NCBI RefSeq assembly: GCF_013415845.1
Contig: NZ_CP058907.1
Coordinates: 5,174,501 to 5,238,500 of the forward strand
Reading direction: 5' to 3'
Length of the DNA: 64,000 nucleotides
From: Rhodopseudomonas palustris
GTDB taxonomy: Bacteria > Pseudomonadota > Alphaproteobacteria > Rhizobiales > Xanthobacteraceae
The translations under genes and the position numbers were made by a program. The notes under the pieces are model-generated. The model searched no databases. It saw only the letters and a list, made by a program, of their open reading frames with translations, and was not told the DNA's origin. Of this stretch, positions 9,046-17,506 are shown one piece after another. Position 1 is the first letter of the stretch. Every line of letters begins with the position of its first letter.

Positions 9046-9069
9046 CGTTATATATCATAGTATATAGCG
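9046..9069. promoter_or_regulatory. Second ModE box between DUF2478 and nifJ
   Basis: The arms CGTTATATA (9046-9054) and TATATAGCG (9061-9069), with a 6-bp spacer, match the ModE operator pattern. The site is 80 bp upstream of the DUF2478 gene (minus strand) and about 380 bp upstream of nifJ, so DUF2478 is the more likely target. Confidence 0.8.
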
Positions 9070-9206
9070 AGCGTGTAGCAGAAGAAATTCTGCTTTCGGA
9101 CCAATGGAAAAGCTGCGACCGCGGATCGTCTGCAAAAGCAACTGGCACCGCCTGTTGTTTGAGCGGTGCGTAATTTTATTGCTCTCTAATCCATATTTTT
9201 TGCGCT

Positions 9207-9220
9207 TTGATGCGCGTCAA
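9207..9220. promoter_or_regulatory. FNR/FixK/AadR-type site upstream of nifJ
   Basis: TTGAT-GCGC-GTCAA matches the FNR-family consensus TTGAT-N4-ATCAA with one mismatch. It lies about 230 bp before the nifJ start in an otherwise gene-free 480-bp region. A site here would place the promoter near 9250-9260 and would make the PFOR operon oxygen-responsive (inference). The rest of 8967-9448 shows no gene. Confidence 0.65.
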
Positions 9221-9448
9221 ATGTGGGGTTCCGGCTGCGTGCTACTGCACCGCACACAACGCAACGTCTCTGCTGGCGAGGCCCCGATACCTCGCGAGCA
9301 GTCAATCTAAAAGGCCACGAGGAGGTTCTGCCCGGCCGCTGCTCAGCAGCCGCCCGGCATCGATACACCTTTCCCCAAAATGGCCAACGCAACACGGCGG
9401 GTTCGCTCCGCCGATCCAACGCAGACACGCAAGAACGGAACGGACCCC

Positions 9449-12400
9449 ATGAACGCAAAATATCCTGGCATTCCCTCAGTGATCCACGGCAACGGCGCGG
9501 TGGCGCAGGTGATGGGGCATGTCTGCGGCGGCGTCATCGGCTACCCGATCACGCCCTCGACCGAGATCTCGGAAATCTATGAGGCGTTCCGCTCGTCCGG
9601 CGGCTGCAACGTCTGGGGCAAGCATCCGTTCTTCTTCGAACCGGAAGGCGAGCACTCGGCGCAGTCCGGCGCGCTCGGCGCGGCGCTGACCGGCGGCAAG
9701 TTCATCTCCAACGCCTCCTCATCCCAGGGCATCCTGTACGGCCTGGAATCGCACTACGTCACCGTCGGCAAGAAGGTCGGCGGCTTCGTGCTGCAGGTCG
9801 CCGCCCGCGTGGTGTCGAAGCACTCGCTCAACGTGATGGCCGGCCATGACGACGTCTATGCGCTGCTGTCGTCGGGCTACACCATCCTGTTCGGCTCCAA
9901 TCCGCAGGAAGCCGCCGACCTCGCCGCGATCTCCTACAAGGTCGCCGCGATGTCGCTGATCCCGGTCGCCAACGCGATGGACGGCTTTGCGACCTCGCAC
10001 ATGCTGTCTGAAGCGCTGATGCCGGAGCCGGACCTGCTGCGCGAATTCCTCGGCGACCCCGCCGGCCGCATCCCGTGCCCGACCGTGGCGCAGGACATGC
10101 TGTTCGGCGCCAAGGGCCGCGTGTTCCAGCTCAAGCAGTACCTGCTGCGGCACGAAGCCGACTTCATGCCGACCGAGCTCGCGGCGCTCAAGAAGTTCCT
10201 CGACGACAACGCCGACACGATCGAGACCGACAATGCCGGCACGATCGTCGCCGAGACCCAGCGCTGGGTGCCGGAAGAACTGCGCGGCCAGTGGAAGCGG
10301 CAATGGATCAATGCGCCCGAGAAGGGCACCCGGCAGCTGGTGCCGGCGCTGGTCGACATCGACAATCCGGGCCTGACCGGCGGCGTGCAGAACCAGCCCG
10401 ACTTCCAGGCCGGCGCGGTCGACCACCGCACTCACTTCGCCAATGCGGTGCCGCACTTCGTCAAGGAAGCGATGGCCGAATACGCCGCGCTCACCGGCCG
10501 TGAATACAAGCCGGTGATGACCTACATGTGCGACGACGCCGATCACGTCGTGGTCGGCCTCGGCTCGGTCACCGATGATGCCGAAGCGGTCGCGGCCTAC
10601 TTGCGCTCGCAGGGCAAGAAGGTCGGCGTGGTGTCGATCAAGATGCTGCAGCCGTTCCCGGAAGCCGAGCTGGTCGAAGCGCTGAAGGGCAAGACCGCCG
10701 TCACCGTGCTGGAGCGCTCGGAAGTCACCGCGCTGACCCAGCTCGTGACCCAGGCGCTGTGCAAGGCGCGCGAGAACGGCGACGCCGGCGTGCGTCACGC
10801 CGGCATCCCGGCGCTGACCAAGCTGCCGAAGATCACCACGGCGATCTTCGGTCTCGGCGGCCACGACCTGCAGCCGCGCGACCTGATCGCCTGCTACGCC
10901 AATATGGAGAAGCAGGACTCGGCGCCGTTCGTGTATCTCGGCACCAAGTTCTTCACCGAGAATCCGTCGCCGCGCATGGAGGCGCTGCAGAGCCGGCTGA
11001 AGGCGGCCTATCCGGAAACCCAGTACATGGCGCTGGAGACCGGGACCAACCCGAACCTGCTGCCGCCCTCCGCCTTCCGCATCCGCTTCCACTCGATCGG
11101 CGGCTACGGCACCATCGCGTCGGGCAAGCTGCTGACCGACATCCTGGCCGGTGCGCTCGACATGCATTCGAAGTCGGCGCCGAAATACGGCTCGGAAAAG
11201 AGCGGCGCGCCGACCAATTACTACATCACGCTGTCGCCGGAGCCGGTGAAGATCACCAACGCCGAGCTGGAAGACGTCGAGATCGTGATCTCGCCGGACC
11301 ACAAGGTGTTCGTGCACACCAACCCGCTGCGCGGCCTGGTCGCCGGTGGCACCTTCATCCTGCAGACCAACCTGTCGCCGCTCGAAGTCTGGCGTGACAT
11401 GCCGGCCAAGGCCCGCCAGACCATCCGCGACAAGATGATCAAGTTCTACGTGATCGACGCGTTTGCGGTGGCCAAGCGCCACGCGCCGACCGCCGAACTC
11501 GAAACCCGCATGATGGGCATCGCCTTCATCGGCGCGGTGTGCGGCAACGTCGACCGCGTGGTCGCCGACGCCTCGCAGGACGCGATGCTCAACAAGATCC
11601 GCCAGCAGATCTCGAAGAAGTTCGGCGCCAAGGGCGGCGACATCGTCGAGGGCAACATGGCGGTGATCCGCGAGGGTCTCGAAGCCACCCACAAGGTCGA
11701 TTACGACGCCGCCGAGTTCAGCGAGGACGCCATCAAGGCAGCCCCAAAGGCCAAGCGCGACGCTTCGATCTCGGCCTCGATGTGCCGCGTCGCGGCGCCT
11801 GCGTCGGCTGCGGGCTTCCTCGATCCGGAGTACTACGACGACGTGCTCGCCGCGCCGTTCCGTGACGGCACCATCGCCGAAGCGCCGGTGCTGCCGGGCA
11901 TCGGGATGTTCATGCCGGCCGGCTCCGCCGCCGCCAAGGACAAGGGTCTGTTCCGCCGCAACGTGCCGGAATTCAAGGCCGACCTCTGCACCGGCTGTAT
12001 GGAGTGCGCGCTGGTCTGCCCCGACGCCGCGATCCCGAACGCGGTGCACGACATCCACGAACTGCTGCTGACCGCCATCAAGCAGCTCGACATCGCGCCC
12101 GCTCAGCAAGACGCGCTGCGGGAGAAGGTGCCGGCGCTGACCGAAGCGATCCGCGACGTGTATCGCGGCGGCAAGGACGACAAGCCGTTCAACGAGATCG
12201 TGGCGCAGGCCGCGGAGGCGCTGAACGTCGACAATGCCACGCTGAACCGCAACTTCGGCAAGCTGTCGGCGGCGCTGTCGGTGTATCCGGTGGCGCGCAC
12301 CCGGCCGTTCTTCGACGCGATGGAGAAGAGCCAGCCGGGCACCGGCGGTCTGTATTCGGTGAGCGTCGACCCGTGGAAGTGCTCGGGCTGTCTCGAATGT

Positions 12401-14437
12401 ATCGACGTCTGCGGCCCCGGCGCGCTGGTCGATCGTGAGCAGGACGAGCCGATGCTGGAGCAGCTCCAGGCGCGGTTCGAATTCCTCAGCCGCACCCCGA
12501 ACACTCCGGCGCGGTTCACCGAAAGCGCGACCAAGCCGGAAGGCGAGACCAAGCGGCTGATGCTCGATCGCGCCAATTACTACGCGACCACCGGCGGCCA
12601 TGGCGCCTGCCGCGGCTGCGGCGAAGTCACCGCGATCCGTCTGGTCACCTCGACCAACCACGCGATCCACGACAAGCGCCGCAAGGACCACATCCGCGAG
12701 CTGGAGACCCTGATCGACCAGCTCAACGCCAAGCGGGCTCTGGTCGCCGGCGACGACGCGCGCGCCGCCCGGATCGACCAGACCCTGAAGACGCTGGAGA
12801 AGCGGCTGTATCTCTACGAGAGCGGTCCGACCGGCAACGGCCCGTCCGGCATGGTGATCGCCAACGCCACCGGCTGTTCGAGCGTCTATGCGTCGACCTT
12901 CCCGTTCAACCCCTACACCGATCCGTGGGTGAACAGCCTGTTCCAGGACACCCCCGCGGTGGCCAAGGGCATCTTCGAAGGTCTCACCGCCAAGGCGTCC
13001 GAGGACTTCCGCGCGCTGCGCATCGCCAAGCTCGAACTGGCCGACGCCTATGATGCGGCCAAGCACGACGGTTACTTCCGTTACTTCGGCTGGAGCGAAT
13101 TCACGCCCGAAGAGCGGTCGATGCTGCCGACCGTGCTGAGCATGGGCGGCGACGGCGCCACCTACGACATCGGATTCGGCGCGCTGTCGCGTCTGCTCGC
13201 CACCAAGACTCCGATCAAGGTGGTGGTGCTGAACACCGGCGCCTACTCCAACACGGGCGGCCAGACCTCCACGGCGAGCCTCACCGGCCAGGACAGCGAC
13301 CTGTCGCGGTTCGGCATCGCCCAGCACGGCAAGCAGGAATCCCGCAAGGAACTCGGCCTGATCGCCTCGTTCCATCCCAACGTGTTCGTGGTGCAGACCG
13401 CGACCGCGCTGCAGGGCCACTTCCTGAAGAACGTGATGGAGTTCCTGAACCACACCTCGTCGCCGGCGGTGCTCGACGTCTATACGCCGTGCCAGGCCGA
13501 GCACGGCATCGGCGACGCCGTCGCCAACCGCCAGGCGCGTCTGGCGGTCGAAAGCCGGATGAATCCGGTGTTCGTCCACGACCCGCGCAAGGGCAGCAAG
13601 CTCAACAACTGGTTCTCGCTCGACGGCAACCCCGAGGCCGACCAGGACTGGGCGACCAAGACGATCGAGTACGTCGACGCCGACGGCAAACCGCAGCTTC
13701 TCAAGGCCAAGCTGACGCCGGCCGACTTCGCCCACACCGAAGTCCGCTTCCGCAAGCAGTTCAAGGCGCTGAAGAAGGACGAGGGCGCGCTGCCGATCGA
13801 CGAATACGTCGCGCTCGATCCGGCGGCCCGCGCCGGCAAGACGCCGTTCATCTACGCCACCGATGCCGACAAGAAGCTGATCAAGCTGTCGGTCGGCGAG
13901 ACCGTGGTGGCGCTGGTGGAAGAACGGCGGAAGTACTGGCGCACGCTGCAATATCTCGGCGGCTTCGACGTCCGGGCGCTCGACGAAGCGCACAGCGCCG
14001 AACTGGCCGCGCTGCAGCACCAGTACGACGAACAGGTCAAGGCCCGCGAAAGCTCGCTCGATCAGATCGCGCGCGGCATGAGCGAGCTGGCAGCCTCGTC
14101 GAACGCGCCGGCGGCCGGTGGCTTCGGTGCGCTGATGAACGGCTTCGCGGCAGCTCCGGCAGCCGCGGCGCCGACCAACGGCGCCAAGACCGCCAATGGC
14201 AACGGCGCCGAGCCGATCCACATCGACGATGCGGATCTCGGCAAGTGCACCAACTGCAAGAGCTGCTACCAGGACGTGCCGGAAGTGTTCGAACTCACCA
14301 AGATCGTCGTCGACGGCGCCCCGAAGGACGTCGCCCACGTCATCCCCGGCGTGTTCGGCAAGCTCAAGGTCACGCCTGAACTGTCGGCCAAACTGAGCCG
14401 CGCGGCGGCCAACTGCGATGCGGAGATCATTCGATGA
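9449..14437 (+). CDS. nifJ: Pyruvate:ferredoxin (flavodoxin) oxidoreductase, extended form
   Basis: This 1662-residue single-chain PFOR oxidises pyruvate with CoA to acetyl-CoA and CO2 and reduces ferredoxin or flavodoxin. The order is: substrate domain with GVIGYPITPSTE near the N-terminus, gamma-type domain around 545-740 (IRFHSIGGYGTIASGK), two ferredoxin cluster motifs (CTGCMECALVCP near 846 and CSGCLECIDVC near 977), then the TPP-binding domain (GCGE near 1056, GDGATYDIGFG near 1234). The usual length is about 1170-1200, so it is roughly 450 residues longer. The extra includes a coiled segment near 1075-1125 and a C-terminal CTNCKSC ferredoxin-like tail near 1600. I chose ATG 9449 (MNAKYPGIPS) over 9380 because homology begins there. 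Its stop overlaps the next start. Confidence 0.93.
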   Translation: MNAKYPGIPSVIHGNGAVAQVMGHVCGGVIGYPITPSTEISEIYEAFRSSGGCNVWGKHPFFFEPEGEHSAQSGALGAALTGGKFISNASSSQGILYGLESHYVTVGKKVGGFVLQVAARVVSKHSLNVMAGHDDVYALLSSGYTILFGSNPQEAADLAAISYKVAAMSLIPVANAMDGFATSHMLSEALMPEPDLLREFLGDPAGRIPCPTVAQDMLFGAKGRVFQLKQYLLRHEADFMPTELAALKKFLDDNADTIETDNAGTIVAETQRWVPEELRGQWKRQWINAPEKGTRQLVPALVDIDNPGLTGGVQNQPDFQAGAVDHRTHFANAVPHFVKEAMAEYAALTGREYKPVMTYMCDDADHVVVGLGSVTDDAEAVAAYLRSQGKKVGVVSIKMLQPFPEAELVEALKGKTAVTVLERSEVTALTQLVTQALCKARENGDAGVRHAGIPALTKLPKITTAIFGLGGHDLQPRDLIACYANMEKQDSAPFVYLGTKFFTENPSPRMEALQSRLKAAYPETQYMALETGTNPNLLPPSAFRIRFHSIGGYGTIASGKLLTDILAGALDMHSKSAPKYGSEKSGAPTNYYITLSPEPVKITNAELEDVEIVISPDHKVFVHTNPLRGLVAGGTFILQTNLSPLEVWRDMPAKARQTIRDKMIKFYVIDAFAVAKRHAPTAELETRMMGIAFIGAVCGNVDRVVADASQDAMLNKIRQQISKKFGAKGGDIVEGNMAVIREGLEATHKVDYDAAEFSEDAIKAAPKAKRDASISASMCRVAAPASAAGFLDPEYYDDVLAAPFRDGTIAEAPVLPGIGMFMPAGSAAAKDKGLFRRNVPEFKADLCTGCMECALVCPDAAIPNAVHDIHELLLTAIKQLDIAPAQQDALREKVPALTEAIRDVYRGGKDDKPFNEIVAQAAEALNVDNATLNRNFGKLSAALSVYPVARTRPFFDAMEKSQPGTGGLYSVSVDPWKCSGCLECIDVCGPGALVDREQDEPMLEQLQARFEFLSRTPNTPARFTESATKPEGETKRLMLDRANYYATTGGHGACRGCGEVTAIRLVTSTNHAIHDKRRKDHIRELETLIDQLNAKRALVAGDDARAARIDQTLKTLEKRLYLYESGPTGNGPSGMVIANATGCSSVYASTFPFNPYTDPWVNSLFQDTPAVAKGIFEGLTAKASEDFRALRIAKLELADAYDAAKHDGYFRYFGWSEFTPEERSMLPTVLSMGGDGATYDIGFGALSRLLATKTPIKVVVLNTGAYSNTGGQTSTASLTGQDSDLSRFGIAQHGKQESRKELGLIASFHPNVFVVQTATALQGHFLKNVMEFLNHTSSPAVLDVYTPCQAEHGIGDAVANRQARLAVESRMNPVFVHDPRKGSKLNNWFSLDGNPEADQDWATKTIEYVDADGKPQLLKAKLTPADFAHTEVRFRKQFKALKKDEGALPIDEYVALDPAARAGKTPFIYATDADKKLIKLSVGETVVALVEERRKYWRTLQYLGGFDVRALDEAHSAELAALQHQYDEQVKARESSLDQIARGMSELAASSNAPAAGGFGALMNGFAAAPAAAAPTNGAKTANGNGAEPIHIDDADLGKCTNCKSCYQDVPEVFELTKIVVDGAPKDVAHVIPGVFGKLKVTPELSAKLSRAAANCDAEIIR

Positions 14438-17268
14438 GCGACGTCACCGGAACGGTCTCCAGCGACGTGCTGCGCTACCAGCAGGCGCGCAGCACGCTGG
14501 AAAGCTCCAAGAGCGAACTGGAAGAGCTGCAGAACAGCGAAGCTGTCGGCGTCTTCCAGAAGCAGCTCGCGCTGCTGCAGAAGCGCCTGGTCAACGACCC
14601 GGCGTCGCTGCGGAACATGTTCATCGCGGACGGCACCCAGGCGATCGTCTGGGAATTCCAGCAGCCGGAGCTGGGTGAAGCCTTCACCACCACGCTGTGG
14701 AATCTGCTCGCCCGCGGCGACGACATGTCGATCATCCTGCAGCGCTTCATCTGGGCGCTGCCGCTGAAGTTCAAGCGCAAGTTCATCAAGGCGATCGACG
14801 TGCACCTGCGCGGTCGCTACCCGATGTTCGAGAATCTGTCGGAAGGCTGGCCGGGCGAAGCGTTCATCCCGCCCTACATCCGTCCGGCGGAAGAGCGCGC
14901 GATCGACTTCGAACTCGTGAACCAGGGCTATCTCGGCTACCAGTCGATCGGCTACTCGGTGCGCGAGTGTGAGCTGTTCGTCTGGCTCGAGGTGATGCGC
15001 GACAAGCAGTGCGACGACAAGCCGTGCGAACTCGGCGTGCTGATCCAGGGCAAGAAGGAAGCCAAGGGCGGCTGCCCGGTGAAGATCCACATCCCCGAGA
15101 TGCTGGACCTGCTCGGCAACGGCAAGCATCGCGAAGCCTTGGAGCTGATCGAGAGCTGCAACCCGCTGCCGAACGTCACCGGCCGCGTCTGCCCGCAGGA
15201 ACTGCAGTGCCAGGGCGTCTGCACCCATACCAAGCGGCCGATCGAGATCGGCCAGCTCGAATGGTACCTGCCCGAGCATCAGAAGCTCACCAACCCGAAC
15301 GCCAATGAGCGCTTCGCCGGCCGGATCTCGCCGTGGGCTGCGGCCGTGAAGCCGCCGATCGCGGTGGTCGGCTCCGGCCCGTCGGGTCTGATTAACGCGT
15401 ACTTGCTGGCGGTCGAGGGCTTCCCGGTCACGATCTTCGAGGCGTTCCACGACCTCGGCGGCGTGCTGCGCTACGGCATTCCGGAATTTCGCCTGCCCAA
15501 CACGCTGATCGACGACGTGGTCGAGAAGATCATCCTGCTCGGCGGCCGCTTCGTGAAGAACTTCGTGGTCGGCAAGACCGCGACGCTCGAAGACCTCAAG
15601 GCCGAAGGCTTCTGGAAGATCTTCGTCGGCACCGGCGCGGGTCTTCCGACGTTCATGAACGTGCCCGGCGAGCATCTGCTCGGGGTGATGTCGGCCAACG
15701 AGTTCCTAACCCGCGTCAACCTGATGCGCGGCCTGGATGACCGCTACGAGACCCCGCTGCCGGAAGTCAAAGACAAGAACGTGTTCGTGATCGGCGGCGG
15801 CAACACCGCGATGGACGCGGCGCGCACCGCCAAGCGGCTCGGCGGCAACGTCACCATCGTGTATCGCCGCACCAAGAGCGAGATGCCGGCCCGCGTCGAG
15901 GAGCTGCATCACGCGCTGGAAGAGAACATCAATCTCGCGGTGCTGCGCGCGCCGCGCGAATTCATCGGCGACGACCACACCCACTTCGTCACCCACGCGC
16001 TGCTCGACGTCAACGAGCTCGGCGAACCGGACAAGTCCGGCCGCCGCAGCCCGAAGCCGACCGGGCAGATCGAGCGGGTGCCGGTCGACCTCGTGATCAT
16101 GGCGCTGGGCAACACCGCCAACCCGATCATGAAGGACGCCGAGCCCGGCCTGAAGACCAACAAATGGGGCACCATCGAGGTCGAAGAAGGTTCGCAGCGC
16201 ACCTCGATCAAGAACGTCTACACCGGCGGCGACGCTGCGCGCGGCGGCTCCACCGCGATCCGCGCGGCCGGCGACGGCCAGGCGGCGGCGCGCGAGATCG
16301 TCGGCGAGATTCCGTTCACGCCGGCCGAGATCAAGGACCGGGTCGAACGCGCCGCCAAGTACACCGAGCTCGGCCAGATCGAACAGACGATCGTGGGCAA
16401 GGTGCCGCTCGCCGGCGGCATCGTCGAGTTCACCGTGCGGGCTCCGATGGTGGCGCGCTCGGCCAAAGCCGGCCAGTTCGTGCGCGTGCTCCCCTGGGAG
16501 AAGGGCGAACTGATCCCGCTGACGCTGGCCGATTGGGACGCCGAGAAGGGCACCATCGATCTGGTGGTGCAGGGCATGGGCACCTCGTCGCTGGAGATCA
16601 ACCGGATGGCGATCGGCGATGCGTTCTCTGGCATCGCCGGACCGCTCGGCCGCGCCAGCGAGCTGCACCGCTACGAGGGCAACCAGACCGTGGTGTTCTG
16701 CGCCGGCGGCGTCGGCCTGCCGCCGGTGTATCCGATCATGCGCGAGCACCTGCGGCTCGGAAACCACGTCACGCTGATCTCCGGCTTCCGCGCCAAGGAG
16801 TTCCTGTTCTGGACCGGCGACGACGAGCGCGTCGGCAAGCTGAAGAAGGAGTTCGGCGACCAGCTGTCGCTGATCTACACCACCAATGACGGCTCCTACG
16901 GCGTCAAAGGCTTCGTCACCGGCCCGCTTGAGGAGATGATGAAGGCCAACCAGGAGGGCAAGGGCCGCAGCATCGCCGAGGTGATCGCGATCGGCCCGCC
17001 GCTGATGATGCGGGCGGTCTCCGACCTCACCAAGCCGTATGGCGTCAAGACCGTGGCGAGCCTCAACTCGATCATGGTGGATGCCACCGGGATGTGCGGC
17101 GCCTGCATGGTGCCGGTGACCATCGACGGCAAGATGGTGCGCAAGCACGCCTGCATCGACGGCCCGGAAATCGACGCCCACATCATCGACTGGGACAAGT
17201 TCCTGCCCCGCTTTAACGCCTTCAAGGCGCAGGAACTGGAGAGCAAGAAGAAGCACGGCTTCGCGTAA
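14434..17268 (+). CDS. Fused NfnAB-like ferredoxin:NADP oxidoreductase
   Basis: This 944-residue flavoprotein starts in an ATGA overlap with nifJ. Residues 1 to about 170 are a helical extension of unknown role. About 195-280 is a GltD/NfnB-type cysteine-rich [4Fe-4S] region (KGGCPV, then GRVCPQELQCQGVC). About 305-640 holds FAD/NAD dinucleotide folds (VVGSGPSGL, VIGGGNTAMDAARTAKRL, YTGGDAARGG). About 650-944 matches NfnA/ferredoxin-NADP reductase alpha, ending in the [2Fe-2S] motif DATGMCGACMVP...HAC. NfnA and NfnB are normally separate subunits of an electron-bifurcating transhydrogenase; here they are one chain. Coupling to PFOR suggests exchange between reduced ferredoxin and NAD(P)H (inference). 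Glutamate synthase small subunit is a poorer fit because of the NfnA half. Confidence 0.85.
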   Translation: MSDVTGTVSSDVLRYQQARSTLESSKSELEELQNSEAVGVFQKQLALLQKRLVNDPASLRNMFIADGTQAIVWEFQQPELGEAFTTTLWNLLARGDDMSIILQRFIWALPLKFKRKFIKAIDVHLRGRYPMFENLSEGWPGEAFIPPYIRPAEERAIDFELVNQGYLGYQSIGYSVRECELFVWLEVMRDKQCDDKPCELGVLIQGKKEAKGGCPVKIHIPEMLDLLGNGKHREALELIESCNPLPNVTGRVCPQELQCQGVCTHTKRPIEIGQLEWYLPEHQKLTNPNANERFAGRISPWAAAVKPPIAVVGSGPSGLINAYLLAVEGFPVTIFEAFHDLGGVLRYGIPEFRLPNTLIDDVVEKIILLGGRFVKNFVVGKTATLEDLKAEGFWKIFVGTGAGLPTFMNVPGEHLLGVMSANEFLTRVNLMRGLDDRYETPLPEVKDKNVFVIGGGNTAMDAARTAKRLGGNVTIVYRRTKSEMPARVEELHHALEENINLAVLRAPREFIGDDHTHFVTHALLDVNELGEPDKSGRRSPKPTGQIERVPVDLVIMALGNTANPIMKDAEPGLKTNKWGTIEVEEGSQRTSIKNVYTGGDAARGGSTAIRAAGDGQAAAREIVGEIPFTPAEIKDRVERAAKYTELGQIEQTIVGKVPLAGGIVEFTVRAPMVARSAKAGQFVRVLPWEKGELIPLTLADWDAEKGTIDLVVQGMGTSSLEINRMAIGDAFSGIAGPLGRASELHRYEGNQTVVFCAGGVGLPPVYPIMREHLRLGNHVTLISGFRAKEFLFWTGDDERVGKLKKEFGDQLSLIYTTNDGSYGVKGFVTGPLEEMMKANQEGKGRSIAEVIAIGPPLMMRAVSDLTKPYGVKTVASLNSIMVDATGMCGACMVPVTIDGKMVRKHACIDGPEIDAHIIDWDKFLPRFNAFKAQELESKKKHGFA

Positions 17269-17292
17269 GCGCGACCTATCTTCTGTTCTTCT

Positions 17293-17392
17293 GTCATTCC
17301 GGGGCGCGCGGAACGCGCGAGCCCGGAATCCATAACCACCGCGGGGAGTATGGATTCCGGGCCTGCGCGCAAGCGCGCATCCCGGAATGACG
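17293..17392. repeat. Palindromic repeat, family B
   Basis: An imperfect long palindrome is bounded by GTCATTCCGGGGCGCGCG and its inverse ending CCCGGAATGAC, with internal GC hairpins. The same family occurs at 22650, 26206, 28336, 37212 and 44410. It fills most of the gap between the Nfn gene and polA and may act as a transcription end. Confidence 0.85.
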
Positions 17393-17506
17393 AACGATGG
17401 TGTCTTCGAGTGGCCGGGTTCGCCCGGCCTTTTTCGTTGGCGTCCCCGGCGGATCTGGTGGCTGGAAAGGGGTGTCAAACGCCGCGGGACCGCCTAGATT
17501 GCGGCC

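Noticed and set aside
9140..9160. Sigma54-like sequence TGGCACC...TTGT upstream of nifJ
   Set aside because: The spacing between the -24 and -12 elements is one base off and the -12 GC is absent, so I do not call it a promoter.
9719..14338. A 1539-codon open frame on the minus strand opposite nifJ, and similar long antisense frames such as 842-2401 (+), 24388-26226 (-) and 54471-57050 (-)
   Set aside because: Their predicted proteins are Arg/Gly/Asp/Leu-rich shadow sequences with no domain, produced by high-GC codon use of recognised genes on the other strand.
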